64,000 nucleotides of DNA, from contig CAXXVV010000012.1 of the NCBI GenBank assembly GCA_963678305.2, positions 372,001-436,000 of the forward strand, read 5' to 3'. Of the stretch, positions 26,188 to 35,254 are shown in pieces. The stretch comes from G963676655 sp963678305. Its GTDB lineage: Bacteria > Verrucomicrobiota > Lentisphaeria > Victivallales > Victivallaceae. Position 1 is the first letter of the stretch. Every line of letters starts with the position of its first letter. A program made the position numbers and the translations under genes. The notes beneath the pieces were generated by a model. It ran no database searches. It saw only the letters and a list, made by a program, of their open reading frames with translations, and was not told where the DNA came from.

Positions 26188-26322
26188 AGTTGAAAGTTGA
26201 AAGAACAAGGTTGAAAGTTCTATTAAAGAGGAATGCTACCCGTTTAATCCTCTTAAATTAAGTCATTATGGAAAAAGTGAATAATTGTATCCCTTTTGTT
26301 TTCAACTTTCAACCTTCAACTT
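26188..26322. repeat. repeat block with inverted GTTGAAAG arms
   Basis: AGTTGAAAGTTGAAAG (26188-26203) and AAGGTTGAAAGTT (26207-26219) face the complementary arm TTTTCAACTTTCAACC (from 26299) about 100 bp away, so the block can fold back on itself. The same GTTGAAAG words recur at 35341-35370. No open frame lies inside. Confidence 0.55.
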
Positions 26323-26471
26323 ACGGGCGAAATCTTGTATTTTGCACGACTCTCTAAGAAAATATACTGTTAACCTGTATAAACTATAGTTTTTTTTTCT
26401 TCTTGCAAGTTGCCAAAGCGCCAATTATATACTAAATTCATATATAAGATGATTTTCAATGAAATAAGGAT
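26323..26471. other. remaining intergenic sequence before the YihY-like gene
   Basis: Together with the hairpin and repeat block this makes a 339-bp divergent gap without genes. The part close to 26471 is AT-rich and carries AAGGATATGA immediately before the YihY start, a possible weak ribosome site. Nothing else was recognised. Confidence 0.4.
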
Positions 26472-27821
26472 ATGAATATGGTTAATGAATATTATTCAAA
26501 GGGAAAAAAATTTATTCTGCATGATTTGTGGCATAACAGTTTTCATGAGTTGAATACCAGCCGGAAAGTCCTGGTGCATACGCTTCAGGTTATCGTGCTT
26601 TCCGTGCGTGAAACAATCAAGGATAAATGCCAGTTGCGGGCCTCCGCATTGACATTTTATTCAATGTTGTCGATTGTTCCGGTTGCCGCGCTGTTGTTCG
26701 CGGTAGCCAAAGGATTTGGCATGGAAAAGGACCTCCGCCAGGAACTGCTCAACCGGTTTGCGGAAAATACTGAAGTGGTCGCAGTTATCGAAATGGTTTT
26801 CGGTTTTGCGGAAAGCATGCTCAGGAATACTCGCGGCGGCATGTTGGCGGGTATCGGGGTCCTGGTCCTGCTTTGGACGATTGTTAAAGTTGTCGGTAAC
26901 GTGGAGCATTCTTTCAACGACATCTGGGGGATTAAGCATCCTCGCAGTATCATCAGGAAGTTCACTGATTATATTTCCGCCTTGATCGTTTTTCCTATAC
27001 TGCTTATTTTATCCAGTAGTTTAACAGTGACGATGGCGACTAAGGCGGGAGAAATTATTAACAAGTTTGGATTGGGGTCAATCGGCGGGCCGTTGCTCGA
27101 AGTAGCGATGAAACTGGTTCCGTTTGTCACCGCCTGGCTTTTGTTTACCGCGGTTTATATATTTATTCCAAATACCAAAGTGCGAATTCTTTCAGCTTTG
27201 AAAGCCGGTATCGTGGCCGGAACCGCTTTTCAGTTATGGCAGATTATATGTGTGCTGCTCCAGGTCGGCGTGTCGAGATATAATGCGATATACGGCAGTT
27301 TCTCCGCCTTGCCGATTTTTATGATATGGCTGCAATGGTCGTGGTTGATTGTGCTGCTTGGGGCGGAAATTGCGTATGTTACCCAGAATTTCGAAAATTT
27401 ATCCACAGAGCGGACAGTGCCGCGTTTAAACTCGCTGGAGCAGCGTAACTTTGGCTTGCTGGCCACTTTACACGTGGTCAGGCATTTTTGTGCTCACAAG
27501 CCTCCCATGACGATTCGGGAGGTTTCATTAGCCTGCGGACTGCCGTACCGGATAACTTCCATATTGCTGGCTGAGCTTGAATCAGTCGAGGTGCTTGACC
27601 GGGTGGCGATTGATGATTTTGACAAGGAATTCGGCTATCGACCGTCAGTTCCGCTGCACGAACTGACCGTTGGCTATGTTGTCCAGCGTCTGGACCACGT
27701 TGGCGGGGATCGGGTCACATTGCCGGAAGATCCGGAAATTGACCGTTTGAAGCAGACGATCAGTTCGCTCTACGGGGATTTACTCAATGCCGGGAACGAT
27801 GTGAAACTGGTTGATTTGTAA
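26472..27821 (+). CDS. YihY/BrkB-family membrane protein with C-terminal winged-helix domain
   Basis: This 449-residue protein starts with the YihY signature: RASALTFYSMLSIVPVAALLFAVAKG, followed by further helices to about residue 310, including WTIVKVVGNVEHSFNDIWG and YGSFSALPIFMIWLQWSWLIVLLGAEIAY. The family is of unknown function (often misnamed ribonuclease BN). Residues about 330-445 form a soluble tail with a winged-helix-like pattern (PMTIREVSLACGLPYRITSILLAELES), reminiscent of Rrf2-type domains. It converges on the channel gene with 6 bp between stops. Confidence 0.85.
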   Translation: MNMVNEYYSKGKKFILHDLWHNSFHELNTSRKVLVHTLQVIVLSVRETIKDKCQLRASALTFYSMLSIVPVAALLFAVAKGFGMEKDLRQELLNRFAENTEVVAVIEMVFGFAESMLRNTRGGMLAGIGVLVLLWTIVKVVGNVEHSFNDIWGIKHPRSIIRKFTDYISALIVFPILLILSSSLTVTMATKAGEIINKFGLGSIGGPLLEVAMKLVPFVTAWLLFTAVYIFIPNTKVRILSALKAGIVAGTAFQLWQIICVLLQVGVSRYNAIYGSFSALPIFMIWLQWSWLIVLLGAEIAYVTQNFENLSTERTVPRLNSLEQRNFGLLATLHVVRHFCAHKPPMTIREVSLACGLPYRITSILLAELESVEVLDRVAIDDFDKEFGYRPSVPLHELTVGYVVQRLDHVGGDRVTLPEDPEIDRLKQTISSLYGDLLNAGNDVKLVDL

Positions 27822-27827
27822 TCCAGT

Positions 27828-28538
27828 TTAGTCTTCGTTGAGTTCAACAGTCAAGTCTTCCCGGTTTTTTTCCGCGGTGTATAAGCCGACTAATCTGGCG
27901 ACCAGACAGGCGATGTAGAGCTGTCCGAAGATTGTTTCCTGTACACAAAGCATTTTGGCCAGACGCGATACCGGGAGGATATCGCCATAGCCCAGAGTTG
28001 AGATGGTGACAAAACTCAGGTATACAAAATTTAGGACTCTTATACTGTTCAAACTCTGACCCGTGTTGCCGATATCCTTAAGTTCGGCAATGGAAAAAGA
28101 CCCTGGCGCAAGGTCTTCAACCAGCATGAACGCGAACGCCCAGACAAAACCAATCAGGATATAAGCACAGGCAGAGCCTAAAACCGCATTTGCGTCAACC
28201 TTTTTTGTTTGGAATATCTTGATCAGGATAACAACCGCGATATAAGCGAAAAAAGCGCCGAAAGCGATTCTGTTCAACATTAAAGTGGTAGTTGTCCGGG
28301 GAATAATAATATGGCTCCAGCACATTAGCAGCGCTATGGCTCCGAAGCAGATTGCTTTAATTGGAACTCTCCGGCTGCTGCCGGACGCCAACACTCCCAG
28401 AAACATGATAACTGAAAGGTAAATTGTTACAATCAGTCCGCTGGTGCCGCTGCTGCTCAGGAATGGAATTACCAGAAAAAACACCAGCAAGACAGTTAAA
28501 AGTTGCAGGTTTCTGTATTTCAATATCGGATTAGCCAT
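27828..28538 (-). CDS. two-pore-domain-type potassium channel-like membrane protein
   Basis: This 236-residue protein has about six hydrophobic helices. Near the C-terminus VYLSFVTISTLGYGDILPVS carries the K+ selectivity filter (TLGYGD) in an ion-channel-2 pore with flanking helices. No RCK/TrkA-N regulatory domain is present. I chose ATG 28538 (MANPILKY) instead of 28565 because AGAGGGAAG lies at the right distance ahead of it. A role in K+ flux or membrane potential follows from the filter; ligand and regulation are unknown. Confidence 0.82.
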   Translation of the reverse strand: MANPILKYRNLQLLTVLLVFFLVIPFLSSSGTSGLIVTIYLSVIMFLGVLASGSSRRVPIKAICFGAIALLMCWSHIIIPRTTTTLMLNRIAFGAFFAYIAVVILIKIFQTKKVDANAVLGSACAYILIGFVWAFAFMLVEDLAPGSFSIAELKDIGNTGQSLNSIRVLNFVYLSFVTISTLGYGDILPVSRLAKMLCVQETIFGQLYIACLVARLVGLYTAEKNREDLTVELNED

Positions 28539-28686
28539 AATACTTCCCTCTGAATACTGGAACAAATATACGAATAAAACAATATATATCCTGGAATTGA
28601 GATTATCAATCCGCTTGCAGGATACTTCCGGAAAGTTTGCCGTCAGGCTGTCACGATCAGGTTTTACCGGGTAATTGCGGTTCGGC

Positions 28687-29535
28687 TTATTCGGCTTCAG
28701 TATCCGGAGTTGACGGCGGCGTTTCCGGATTGGTGGGTTTATTGTAGGGGTAGGGCAGAAAATCCAGCTCGTCTTTGCCGGTGGCTATTTCCGCCAGGCA
28801 GCTGCCGATGGTGTTGATGTAGCGAAAACTGTCCGATGCCACGGCATAAAGAAACATCATCGAAAGCACATGCTTGACCAGGGACTGCCGGTTCCAGAAA
28901 AAAAGATGGATACTTGGGGGCAGGGGAGAGCATTTCCAGTCGCGTGCCGGACACAAGGCCATGCCGGAACCATCGACCACATAAAAACGCTTTCCGGCAG
29001 AGCCGATTCTGGTGTCCACCTTAAAACTGGCGGCGGTAATTGCGGCCAGGCAGCACAGTATTACTTCCGCTCCGATTCGTTCATCCATTACACTGCCGAG
29101 GCAATAATGATCCGCTCGGAATTGGTCGGGTTGAACCGCGGTGTATTCCTGTTTCCGCATAAAACGCCCCAGCGTTGTCAGTGAGATCGGATTGAATTTT
29201 TTTGCCGTTTTAATATGCTTTTTCCATGATTCGATGATCTCTTCCGGCGGATCACTGTCGTACCACAGTAAATGAACCCCGAGCAGAATATCGAATAAAG
29301 ACAAACTGTTATTTCTGACCTGTTGAGCAAAATCGTGGCGCTGTTTGCGGATTGCGGCAATCACTTGAAGCTGATGAATGCGCTGCCGCACAACCGGGTC
29401 GTGGCTTTCCTGCAGCTCTTTAATTAGTTCAGGCAGTTTATCCTGATATTTCAGCAGCTCAGCCAGGACATTAGCCCCGACCAGCGGATTCGAGTCGTCG
29501 AGCAGGGATATCAGATGTTTCAAGTTTTCATCCAT
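28687..29535 (-). CDS. SirB1-like (transglutaminase-like core 2) protein, divergent
   Basis: This 282-residue cytoplasmic protein begins with a HEAT-like segment (LISLLDDSNPLVGANVLAEL, DPVVRQRIHQLQ). It is followed by a pattern like the SirB1 N-terminal family (LSLFDILLGVHLLWYDSDPPEEIIESW, then DHYCLGSVMDERIGAEVILCC). The usual catalytic-type motifs of transglutaminase-like proteins are not clear, so it may be inactive. It is the third gene in a tight run galK - exonuclease - this gene (13 and 11 bp gaps). The family has no settled function. Confidence 0.5.
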   Translation of the reverse strand: MDENLKHLISLLDDSNPLVGANVLAELLKYQDKLPELIKELQESHDPVVRQRIHQLQVIAAIRKQRHDFAQQVRNNSLSLFDILLGVHLLWYDSDPPEEIIESWKKHIKTAKKFNPISLTTLGRFMRKQEYTAVQPDQFRADHYCLGSVMDERIGAEVILCCLAAITAASFKVDTRIGSAGKRFYVVDGSGMALCPARDWKCSPLPPSIHLFFWNRQSLVKHVLSMMFLYAVASDSFRYINTIGSCLAEIATGKDELDFLPYPYNKPTNPETPPSTPDTEAE

Positions 29536-29546
29536 ATAGAGGTTAT

Positions 29547-30332
29547 TTACTCACTTTTTTTTTCGGGAAAAATTCCGGACATGGCATTTTGGGCGATATC
29601 TTTGGCGTCATCAGCAAAATCGGCCCGCATCATCCAGCGCAGAAAACCCGGATTATCTACCGCGATCTGACGCAGAGGCGTGCCGGAATTTTTGCCGAAA
29701 TTGACCACTACTTCATTCCCGGACCATTTGAATTTACCGGTTGAGTCAAGGGCGTCCGGATCGGTTTCATCGCAAAAATCGTGCAGGGCGTCAAGGTCTT
29801 TCGGGACTTCGTCATATTTATCGACTTGAGCGGCCAGTACTTCCAGTGTGGCCAACGTATCCGCTTCGGCTCCATGAGCGCCCTCAAGGTCTTTGTCACA
29901 GTAATACCTGTAAGCCCCGGTCAATGTCCGCGGGAACATCTTGCGGAAGATTACGAATGCGTCGATGATGCGTCGCGAGCTTACATCAAAGTCAAGGCCG
30001 ACCCGTTTAAATTCCGCGACCAGCATCGGGACGTCGAACTTGATCAGATTATAGCCGGCCAGATCGCAGTTTTCCAGATAAATATATAGATTCTTCGAGA
30101 TGTCTTTGAAGGTCGGCTCATTTTCCACGTCTTTATCGTAGATCCCGTGAACCGCCGAGGCTTCCGGCGGGATCGGCATTTCCGGATTTACCCGCCGGGT
30201 TTTTACCTGACGGGAGCCATCCGGCATTACCTTGACCACCGCAATCTCGACGATCCGGTCGGTTTGAAAATTAACTCCGGTCGTTTCAAGGTCAAAAAAT
30301 ACAAGCGGACGTTCCAGATTCAGATTCAACAT
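29547..30332 (-). CDS. DnaQ-like 3'-5' exonuclease (DEDDh type)
   Basis: This 261-residue protein shows the exonuclease motifs in order: FFDLETTGVN (Asp, Glu), GYNLIKFDVPML (Asp), and AHGAEADTLATL (His, Asp of the DEDDh set). The C-terminal 80 residues (VVVNFGKNSGTPLRQIAVDNPGFLRWMMRADF) match an extension often attached to such nucleases. It would degrade DNA or RNA from the 3' end, in repair or turnover, rather than being the Pol III epsilon subunit itself, which lacks this tail. It lies between galK and the SirB1-like gene, probably in one transcript. Confidence 0.88.
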   Translation of the reverse strand: MLNLNLERPLVFFDLETTGVNFQTDRIVEIAVVKVMPDGSRQVKTRRVNPEMPIPPEASAVHGIYDKDVENEPTFKDISKNLYIYLENCDLAGYNLIKFDVPMLVAEFKRVGLDFDVSSRRIIDAFVIFRKMFPRTLTGAYRYYCDKDLEGAHGAEADTLATLEVLAAQVDKYDEVPKDLDALHDFCDETDPDALDSTGKFKWSGNEVVVNFGKNSGTPLRQIAVDNPGFLRWMMRADFADDAKDIAQNAMSGIFPEKKSE

Positions 30333-30345
30333 ATTACCTTCCTTG

Positions 30346-31500
30346 TTATACTTTTACGACGGATGCGCCGTCGCCGATTTCGCAGCAGATTATTTCGCTG
30401 TCCTGTCCGGTTTGCAGACGGAACGCGGCATTAAGGCGTTTGCAATATTCTTCCGCGGCTTTATTACAGACCAGGTGAACGGATATTCCGCCGAAGCCGC
30501 CGCCGGATAAGCGTGCCCCGTAACAGCCGGGAATGGTTTTCGCCTGTTCAATCAGGAAATCCAGTTCAGGACAGCTGTTCTCAAAATTTATTCTGGAACT
30601 CTCATGTGACTCGAACATCAGTTTTCCAAAGGTTTCAATATCGCCTTTTTTCAACGCGGCTATCCCGGCGGTAACTCGTTCATTTTCGCCGACAACATGT
30701 TTGGCGCGTAGATAATCAATATGGGCAACCAGGTCTTTGGAGTCTTCAAGCATTGCCATAGAGACGTCGCGCAAAGCCTTGACTTCCGGGTATTTCTTTG
30801 TCAGTGCCGCCGCTACATTTTCGCAGCTTTTCCGCCTGACATTGTAATCCGAATCGGCCAGATTGTGCTTGACCATCGAGTTTGCCACGATCAACATGCA
30901 GTCGTCCGGCAGCGGAGCGGTGCCGATGACTTCGTCGGTCCGGAAATCAGAGTGAATCAACGCATTGTGCCGGCCGAAAATGCTGCTGAACTGGTCCAGT
31001 AGCCCGGTTTGGGCTCCAACGTAATTATTTTCGCTGCCCTGACCGATACGGGCCCATTCGGCTTTCGGCAGATCAATGCCGAAGGTTTCAGCGAACGCGA
31101 AAGACGCGGCCACTTCAAGCGCGGCGGAACTGCTCATTCCGGCAGACAAAGGCACCGTACTCAGGATCGCACCCTGGAACGCGCCGATCTCAATCCCGCG
31201 TTTACGCAGTTCGCAGATTACGCCTTTGATATAGTTGGTCCAGTCTTTCGGGCGCGGCGTGGCGATGTCGTCTAAATTGAATTCGACAATGCTGCCGTCG
31301 CGAAAATCGCGCATAGTGCAGTCGCGTCCTTCAATTGGCGCGATTGCGAACTCTGTGGCCTGGCCGACGGCCGCGCTCAGAACAAAGCCTTCATTGTAAT
31401 CGGTATGGTTTCCGAGAATTTCAAGCCGTCCCGGAGCCCGGGATACTGCTACGGGTTTTTTGCCGTAAGCGTCCTCAAACAGTTTTATAATTTCACTCAT
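30346..31500 (-). CDS. galK: galactokinase
   Basis: This 384-residue GHMP kinase of normal length carries the galactokinase signature APGRLEILGNHTDYNEG near residue 25. The ATP-binding motif PLSAGMSSSAALEVA lies near 125, and the third GHMP motif GARLSGGGFGG near 335. It phosphorylates galactose to galactose-1-phosphate in the cytoplasm (Leloir pathway). GalT and GalE are not in the window. It heads a short operon with the exonuclease and SirB1-like genes and lies downstream of a hexose-6-phosphate mutarotase, which fits sugar entry into central metabolism. Confidence 0.93.
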   Translation of the reverse strand: MSEIIKLFEDAYGKKPVAVSRAPGRLEILGNHTDYNEGFVLSAAVGQATEFAIAPIEGRDCTMRDFRDGSIVEFNLDDIATPRPKDWTNYIKGVICELRKRGIEIGAFQGAILSTVPLSAGMSSSAALEVAASFAFAETFGIDLPKAEWARIGQGSENNYVGAQTGLLDQFSSIFGRHNALIHSDFRTDEVIGTAPLPDDCMLIVANSMVKHNLADSDYNVRRKSCENVAAALTKKYPEVKALRDVSMAMLEDSKDLVAHIDYLRAKHVVGENERVTAGIAALKKGDIETFGKLMFESHESSRINFENSCPELDFLIEQAKTIPGCYGARLSGGGFGGISVHLVCNKAAEEYCKRLNAAFRLQTGQDSEIICCEIGDGASVVKV

Positions 31501-31536
31501 TTTTATTCCTTTTTTGTTATATTATCAACCTTCAAC

Positions 31537-31571
31537 GTTACCCTGCGCAATGCTCGCTCTCACTTCGTTGT
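31537..31571. repeat. dispersed intergenic repeat, copy 1 (matches 49071-49105 on the other strand)
   Basis: The reverse complement of 31537-31571 matches 49071-49105 at 31 of 35 positions. The shared core is GCGAGCATTGCGCAGGG. It lies in the 77-bp gap between galK and the mutarotase and is flanked by CAACG/CGTTG and by TTCAAC words. Confidence 0.7.
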
Positions 31572-31577
31572 CAAACT

Positions 31578-32450
31578 TCAACTTATTATGGTTGTCAAAG
31601 TGTGTGATCGGCCAGGTTTGACGCTTCTGGCGTCGTTTTCGGCGTTAGTTGTTTCGATACAAACCATTTCCGGGTATTCGTCATCGCCGTAATCCGGCAT
31701 TTTAGCCGCTTTCGCAATCCACGGATTCCAGACCACCGTCGATTTGCTGCCCTGTTTGGCGATAGATATTTTACGCTCAAAGCCCGGATCGTCGATTGTG
31801 CATGTTGCATCGGTATCGAGATAGACATTGTCGAATTCTTCAGTTATTTTGATCATGTCGTCCTGGGTTTTTTCCGTATCGACCAGTGTATCGAGGAAAC
31901 GGGTGTTTTCCAAGCCTGAGATTGCGATGTCAGCGACATTTGAGACCGCGAAATAATTGTGCAACGCGGCGGTAAAACAAAATTCTTCATCACCGGTGTT
32001 TTCAACAATCAGTGAGACGGTCAGTTGTTCCGCCACTTCAACTTTGATTTGCGTTTTAAAAGCATGATCCCACATCTTACGGGTGCAGGGATTATCATTC
32101 AGTTCCAGGACAATATACGCGCCGCCGTTGTCCAGCTCACCGGTTTCGACCACTTCCCATTCGGATATACGGGCAAAACCGTGTGACGGCAGTTCCGAAT
32201 TCCATGAGCACCCTCCGAACCAGGGCCAGCAGACCGGAATGCCTCCACGAATCGGTTTGCCGGGTTCGTACCAGCTTTTTTTACTGCACCAGAGCAGATC
32301 TTTTTTGCCGTTCGGGACATAACTCAGGACGTGGGCCCCGTGCAGTGTAACTTTTGCGGTCGCCATCTGCGTGGTTATTTCGGCCATCGTCAACCCGCCG
32401 GGACCGGGTACGAACTTTATCTTATCTTCAATTTCAAATTGCTTCATCAT
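31578..32450 (-). CDS. D-hexose-6-phosphate mutarotase (aldose 1-epimerase family, YeaD-like)
   Basis: This 290-residue protein of the galactose-mutarotase fold has PVCWPWFGGCSWNSELPSHGFARISEWEV and FTAALHNYFAVSNV, placing it in the YeaD/hexose-6-phosphate branch (the HGFAR and HNYF histidines are the expected active-site residues). It interconverts alpha and beta anomers of sugar phosphates. There is no signal peptide. It is upstream of galK in the same direction, but a 77-bp gap with a dispersed repeat lies between, so co-transcription is uncertain. Confidence 0.87.
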   Translation of the reverse strand: MMKQFEIEDKIKFVPGPGGLTMAEITTQMATAKVTLHGAHVLSYVPNGKKDLLWCSKKSWYEPGKPIRGGIPVCWPWFGGCSWNSELPSHGFARISEWEVVETGELDNGGAYIVLELNDNPCTRKMWDHAFKTQIKVEVAEQLTVSLIVENTGDEEFCFTAALHNYFAVSNVADIAISGLENTRFLDTLVDTEKTQDDMIKITEEFDNVYLDTDATCTIDDPGFERKISIAKQGSKSTVVWNPWIAKAAKMPDYGDDEYPEMVCIETTNAENDARSVKPGRSHTLTTIIS

Positions 32451-32518
32451 TTATCTCTTTCATTTATTTTAAGGAATAGTCAGGGCTACGACTTATTCCA
32501 TAGCTTCTAATTTCTAAT

Positions 32519-33121
32519 TTAATTAATGTACGGGTTACATTTTTTTTCCGCGCCGATAGTTGTGCCAGGACCATGTCCCGGATAGACTTTCAGGTCATCC
32601 GGCAGGATCATCAGTTCGTTTTTGATTGATTTTATCAAGGTATTGTGATTACCGCCGGGCAGGTCGGTCCGCCCGACCGATCCGGCAAAAAGCGTGTCGC
32701 CGCAGAACAAATCGTTGCCGAAGCGATAACAGACGCATCCGGGCGTATGACCGGGAGTGTGGATCAATTCAAAATCCGGATTCGGGATTTCCCCGGTGCA
32801 TTCCGGCAGATTCTCCGCCGCCGGCAGATATGGCAGCAGTTGATTGTACGGACTGTAATAAAATTCCTGGTCATCGGGATGGACCAGAACATATTTGACG
32901 CCAAGTTTTTCGTATACTCCGGATACACCCCGGATATGGTCGACATGGACATGAGTCAGCAGTATAATCGCTTCATCGTAATCGAATTCAGCCGCCGCGG
33001 CGACTACTTTATCCGCGTCGTCGCCCGGATCTATGATATAGAGCCGACGACTCTCCGCTACCGGTACCAGGTAGCAGTTCACTTCAAACATTCCAACTGT
33101 AATTACTTTAAATTTTGCCAT
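32519..33121 (-). CDS. MBL-fold metallo-hydrolase, glyoxalase II-like
   Basis: This 200-residue protein has the metallo-beta-lactamase metal motifs THVHVDHIRG, GHTPGC, FCGDTLF and YPGHGPGT in order. The length suits small glyoxalase II-like hydrolases (YcbL type), which cleave thioesters such as S-lactoylglutathione or related compounds. I chose ATG 33121 (MAKFKVITVG), preceded by AGAAGA, over the upstream 33163 start. It is a stand-alone cytoplasmic enzyme here; the substrate is not determined by sequence. Confidence 0.87.
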   Translation of the reverse strand: MAKFKVITVGMFEVNCYLVPVAESRRLYIIDPGDDADKVVAAAAEFDYDEAIILLTHVHVDHIRGVSGVYEKLGVKYVLVHPDDQEFYYSPYNQLLPYLPAAENLPECTGEIPNPDFELIHTPGHTPGCVCYRFGNDLFCGDTLFAGSVGRTDLPGGNHNTLIKSIKNELMILPDDLKVYPGHGPGTTIGAEKKCNPYIN

Positions 33122-33211
33122 TAATCTTCTTTTATATATTATAGACTGAATCCCGCTCCGCATGACCGGAACGGGAAACTTATATCGGTCAATACCGATT
33201 GATTGACGAGA

Positions 33212-33970
33212 TTATTTGCGACCGCCGCCAAAGATGCGCAGCAGGAACAGGAACATATTGATGAAATCCAGATAAAGCGTCAAAGCGCCAAAGATCGCGT
33301 ATTTTTGTCCGCTGTCCGAATTAGCCAGGCCCATATCCATTTCCATCGCCAGATTCTTGATCTTCTGGGTATCCCAGGCGGTCAGGCCGATGAAAATTAA
33401 AACTCCGAGGTATGATATCGCATAATATACCGCCGGACTTTGCAGAAAAATATTGACAATTGACGCAATGATAATCCCGATCAGTCCCATGAAACAGAAT
33501 CCGCCGATACCGCTCAAGTCTTTTTTCGTTAGATAACCGAATAGACTGGTTACTCCGAACATCCCGGCGGTGATGCCGAACGTCATCCCGATAATACCGG
33601 GCGCGTAACGGAAAAATATTACTGATAAAGTTATACCGTTAAGTGCCGCGAAAACCAGAAACCCGATCTTCGCGCCGGTAGCCGACATTGATTTTGATGC
33701 CGCGCTCAGAATGATTACGGTGATAAATTCGGCGATTATCAGCCCGATAAATACCGCACGGTTCAGGATCAGCGCTTTTGCCAGGGCTTCGTTGTGTGAG
33801 ACCATCCAGGCCAGCACCGCACTCAGCACCAGGCCGCCGCACATCCATCCGTAGACACGGTTGATAAAGGTATTGGCTCCTGCGCCGGCCATATCCACCG
33901 GCACCGCGTTGTTAAAGCGGTCAAATTCGGCATTTGCCCGATTGTAACTGTTGTGGTCGTAATCCTGCAT
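33212..33970 (-). CDS. Bax inhibitor-1/YccA-family membrane protein
   Basis: This 252-residue protein has seven predicted membrane helices, from about residue 30 to the C-terminus. GLTAWDTQKIK near the C-terminus is the BI-1 signature. Bacterial members (YbhL/YccA/BsYetJ) are pH-sensitive calcium-leak channels or interact with the FtsH protease. A perfect AAGGAGG ribosome site precedes ATG 33970. It lies 15 bp downstream of aroA in the same direction and is probably co-transcribed. Confidence 0.9.
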   Translation of the reverse strand: MQDYDHNSYNRANAEFDRFNNAVPVDMAGAGANTFINRVYGWMCGGLVLSAVLAWMVSHNEALAKALILNRAVFIGLIIAEFITVIILSAASKSMSATGAKIGFLVFAALNGITLSVIFFRYAPGIIGMTFGITAGMFGVTSLFGYLTKKDLSGIGGFCFMGLIGIIIASIVNIFLQSPAVYYAISYLGVLIFIGLTAWDTQKIKNLAMEMDMGLANSDSGQKYAIFGALTLYLDFINMFLFLLRIFGGGRK

Positions 33971-33985
33971 TTTTATATCCTCCTT

Positions 33986-35254
33986 TTATTGTTCGGTGAT
34001 ATCTGCATTAATCATTGTGAAATCCCTGATAAAATCAGGATAGGTAACGGTAGCGGCCTCGATGTTGCGGACGATAGTTGCGCCTTCGGCGGCCAACCCG
34101 GCCACGGTCATTGCCATGCCGATACGGTGGTCCCCGTAGCTCTCAACTTCGGCCCCGTGCAGCGGCCCGCCTTGAATTGCCATGCCGTCGGCAAGCTCCT
34201 CGACTTGTGCCCCCATTTTGCGCAGCTCGCGGGTCATGCATTCGATCCGGTCGGTTTCTTTGATTCTGGCTTGAGGCACGTTGACCAGTCTGGTTTCGCC
34301 TTCGGCCAAAGCTCCGGCCACGGCCATGATCGGCAGCGCGTCCGGGGTCGCGTTGAGGTCGATAGTCACGCCTTTGAGGCGTTCCGGGCCGGTTACGGTG
34401 GTTATTTCATTGCCCCGATCGATTTTAGTTCCCATTAACTCAAAATACTTAAATACTGCTTTGTCTCCCTGGGTGTCGCTGAAGTCGAGGTTACGGATAT
34501 TCAAACTGCTGCCGGTTACCGCCGCCGCGCCAAGCGGAAAGGCCGCGGTCGAGAAATCGGCCGGAATGATCGTTTCAAACGGTTTGAATAGCTGGTTGCC
34601 CGGTATCACGAACCGGGTCATATCGCCTTGAGGCATACAGTATTTGACGCCGAGTCGATCCAGCCAGGCTAAAGTCATTTCAACATAGGGTTGTTCATTC
34701 AGATTGACCACTTCGATATCGCTTTCGCCGTCAAGCTGCGGCGTTAAAAACAACAATGCGGTCAGGAACTGTGAACTGGTGCCGTCAACTGTAACTTTAC
34801 CGGCTTTTGCCGGACCGGTCAGCGTGAACGGGCATTTACCGTTGTTTGACTCCACCTGTACGCCAAGTTGCGTCAGCGCGTTAAGCAGTTGTCCCATCGG
34901 CCGGGTCCGCAAAGAGGCGTCGCCGTCAAATGTCACCGCTCCGTTACAGGTGGCGCAGACTGCCGCGAGGATGCGGGTTCCGGTGCCGGAGTTATTCATA
35001 TTGATCACTCCGGTTGGCGCGACCGGGCCGCCTTTACCGGCAATCTCCCAGCAGTCTTCATGTCGAATAACTTCCGCTCCCAGTATTTTGGCTGCATTGA
35101 GGGCGGAAAGCGTATCTTCCGCGATCAGCGGCGCAATCAATTTACTGGTGCCGTTGGAACACAAAGCGGCCGCGACCCCGCGGATGGTATGGGATTTTGA
35201 TCCCGGAACCGCGATTTCGCCGGATATTTTCGATTTTTTTACTGTAATATTCAT
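33986..35254 (-). CDS. aroA: 3-phosphoshikimate 1-carboxyvinyltransferase (EPSP synthase)
   Basis: This 422-residue protein has the family motifs in order: PGSKSHTIRG (shikimate-phosphate/PEP site), NNSGTGTRI, GDASLRTRPMGQL, DGTSSQFLTALL, NATPDALPIMAVAGA, KETDRI and DHRIGMAM. It joins PEP to shikimate-3-phosphate in aromatic amino acid synthesis. I chose ATG 35254 (MNITVKKSK), which starts right at the first beta strand; 35272 would add six unusual residues. Neither start has a strong ribosome site. The SGTGTR-type sequence is typical of class II-like enzymes, but class cannot be fixed by reading alone. Confidence 0.93.
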   Translation of the reverse strand: MNITVKKSKISGEIAVPGSKSHTIRGVAAALCSNGTSKLIAPLIAEDTLSALNAAKILGAEVIRHEDCWEIAGKGGPVAPTGVINMNNSGTGTRILAAVCATCNGAVTFDGDASLRTRPMGQLLNALTQLGVQVESNNGKCPFTLTGPAKAGKVTVDGTSSQFLTALLFLTPQLDGESDIEVVNLNEQPYVEMTLAWLDRLGVKYCMPQGDMTRFVIPGNQLFKPFETIIPADFSTAAFPLGAAAVTGSSLNIRNLDFSDTQGDKAVFKYFELMGTKIDRGNEITTVTGPERLKGVTIDLNATPDALPIMAVAGALAEGETRLVNVPQARIKETDRIECMTRELRKMGAQVEELADGMAIQGGPLHGAEVESYGDHRIGMAMTVAGLAAEGATIVRNIEAATVTYPDFIRDFTMINADITEQ

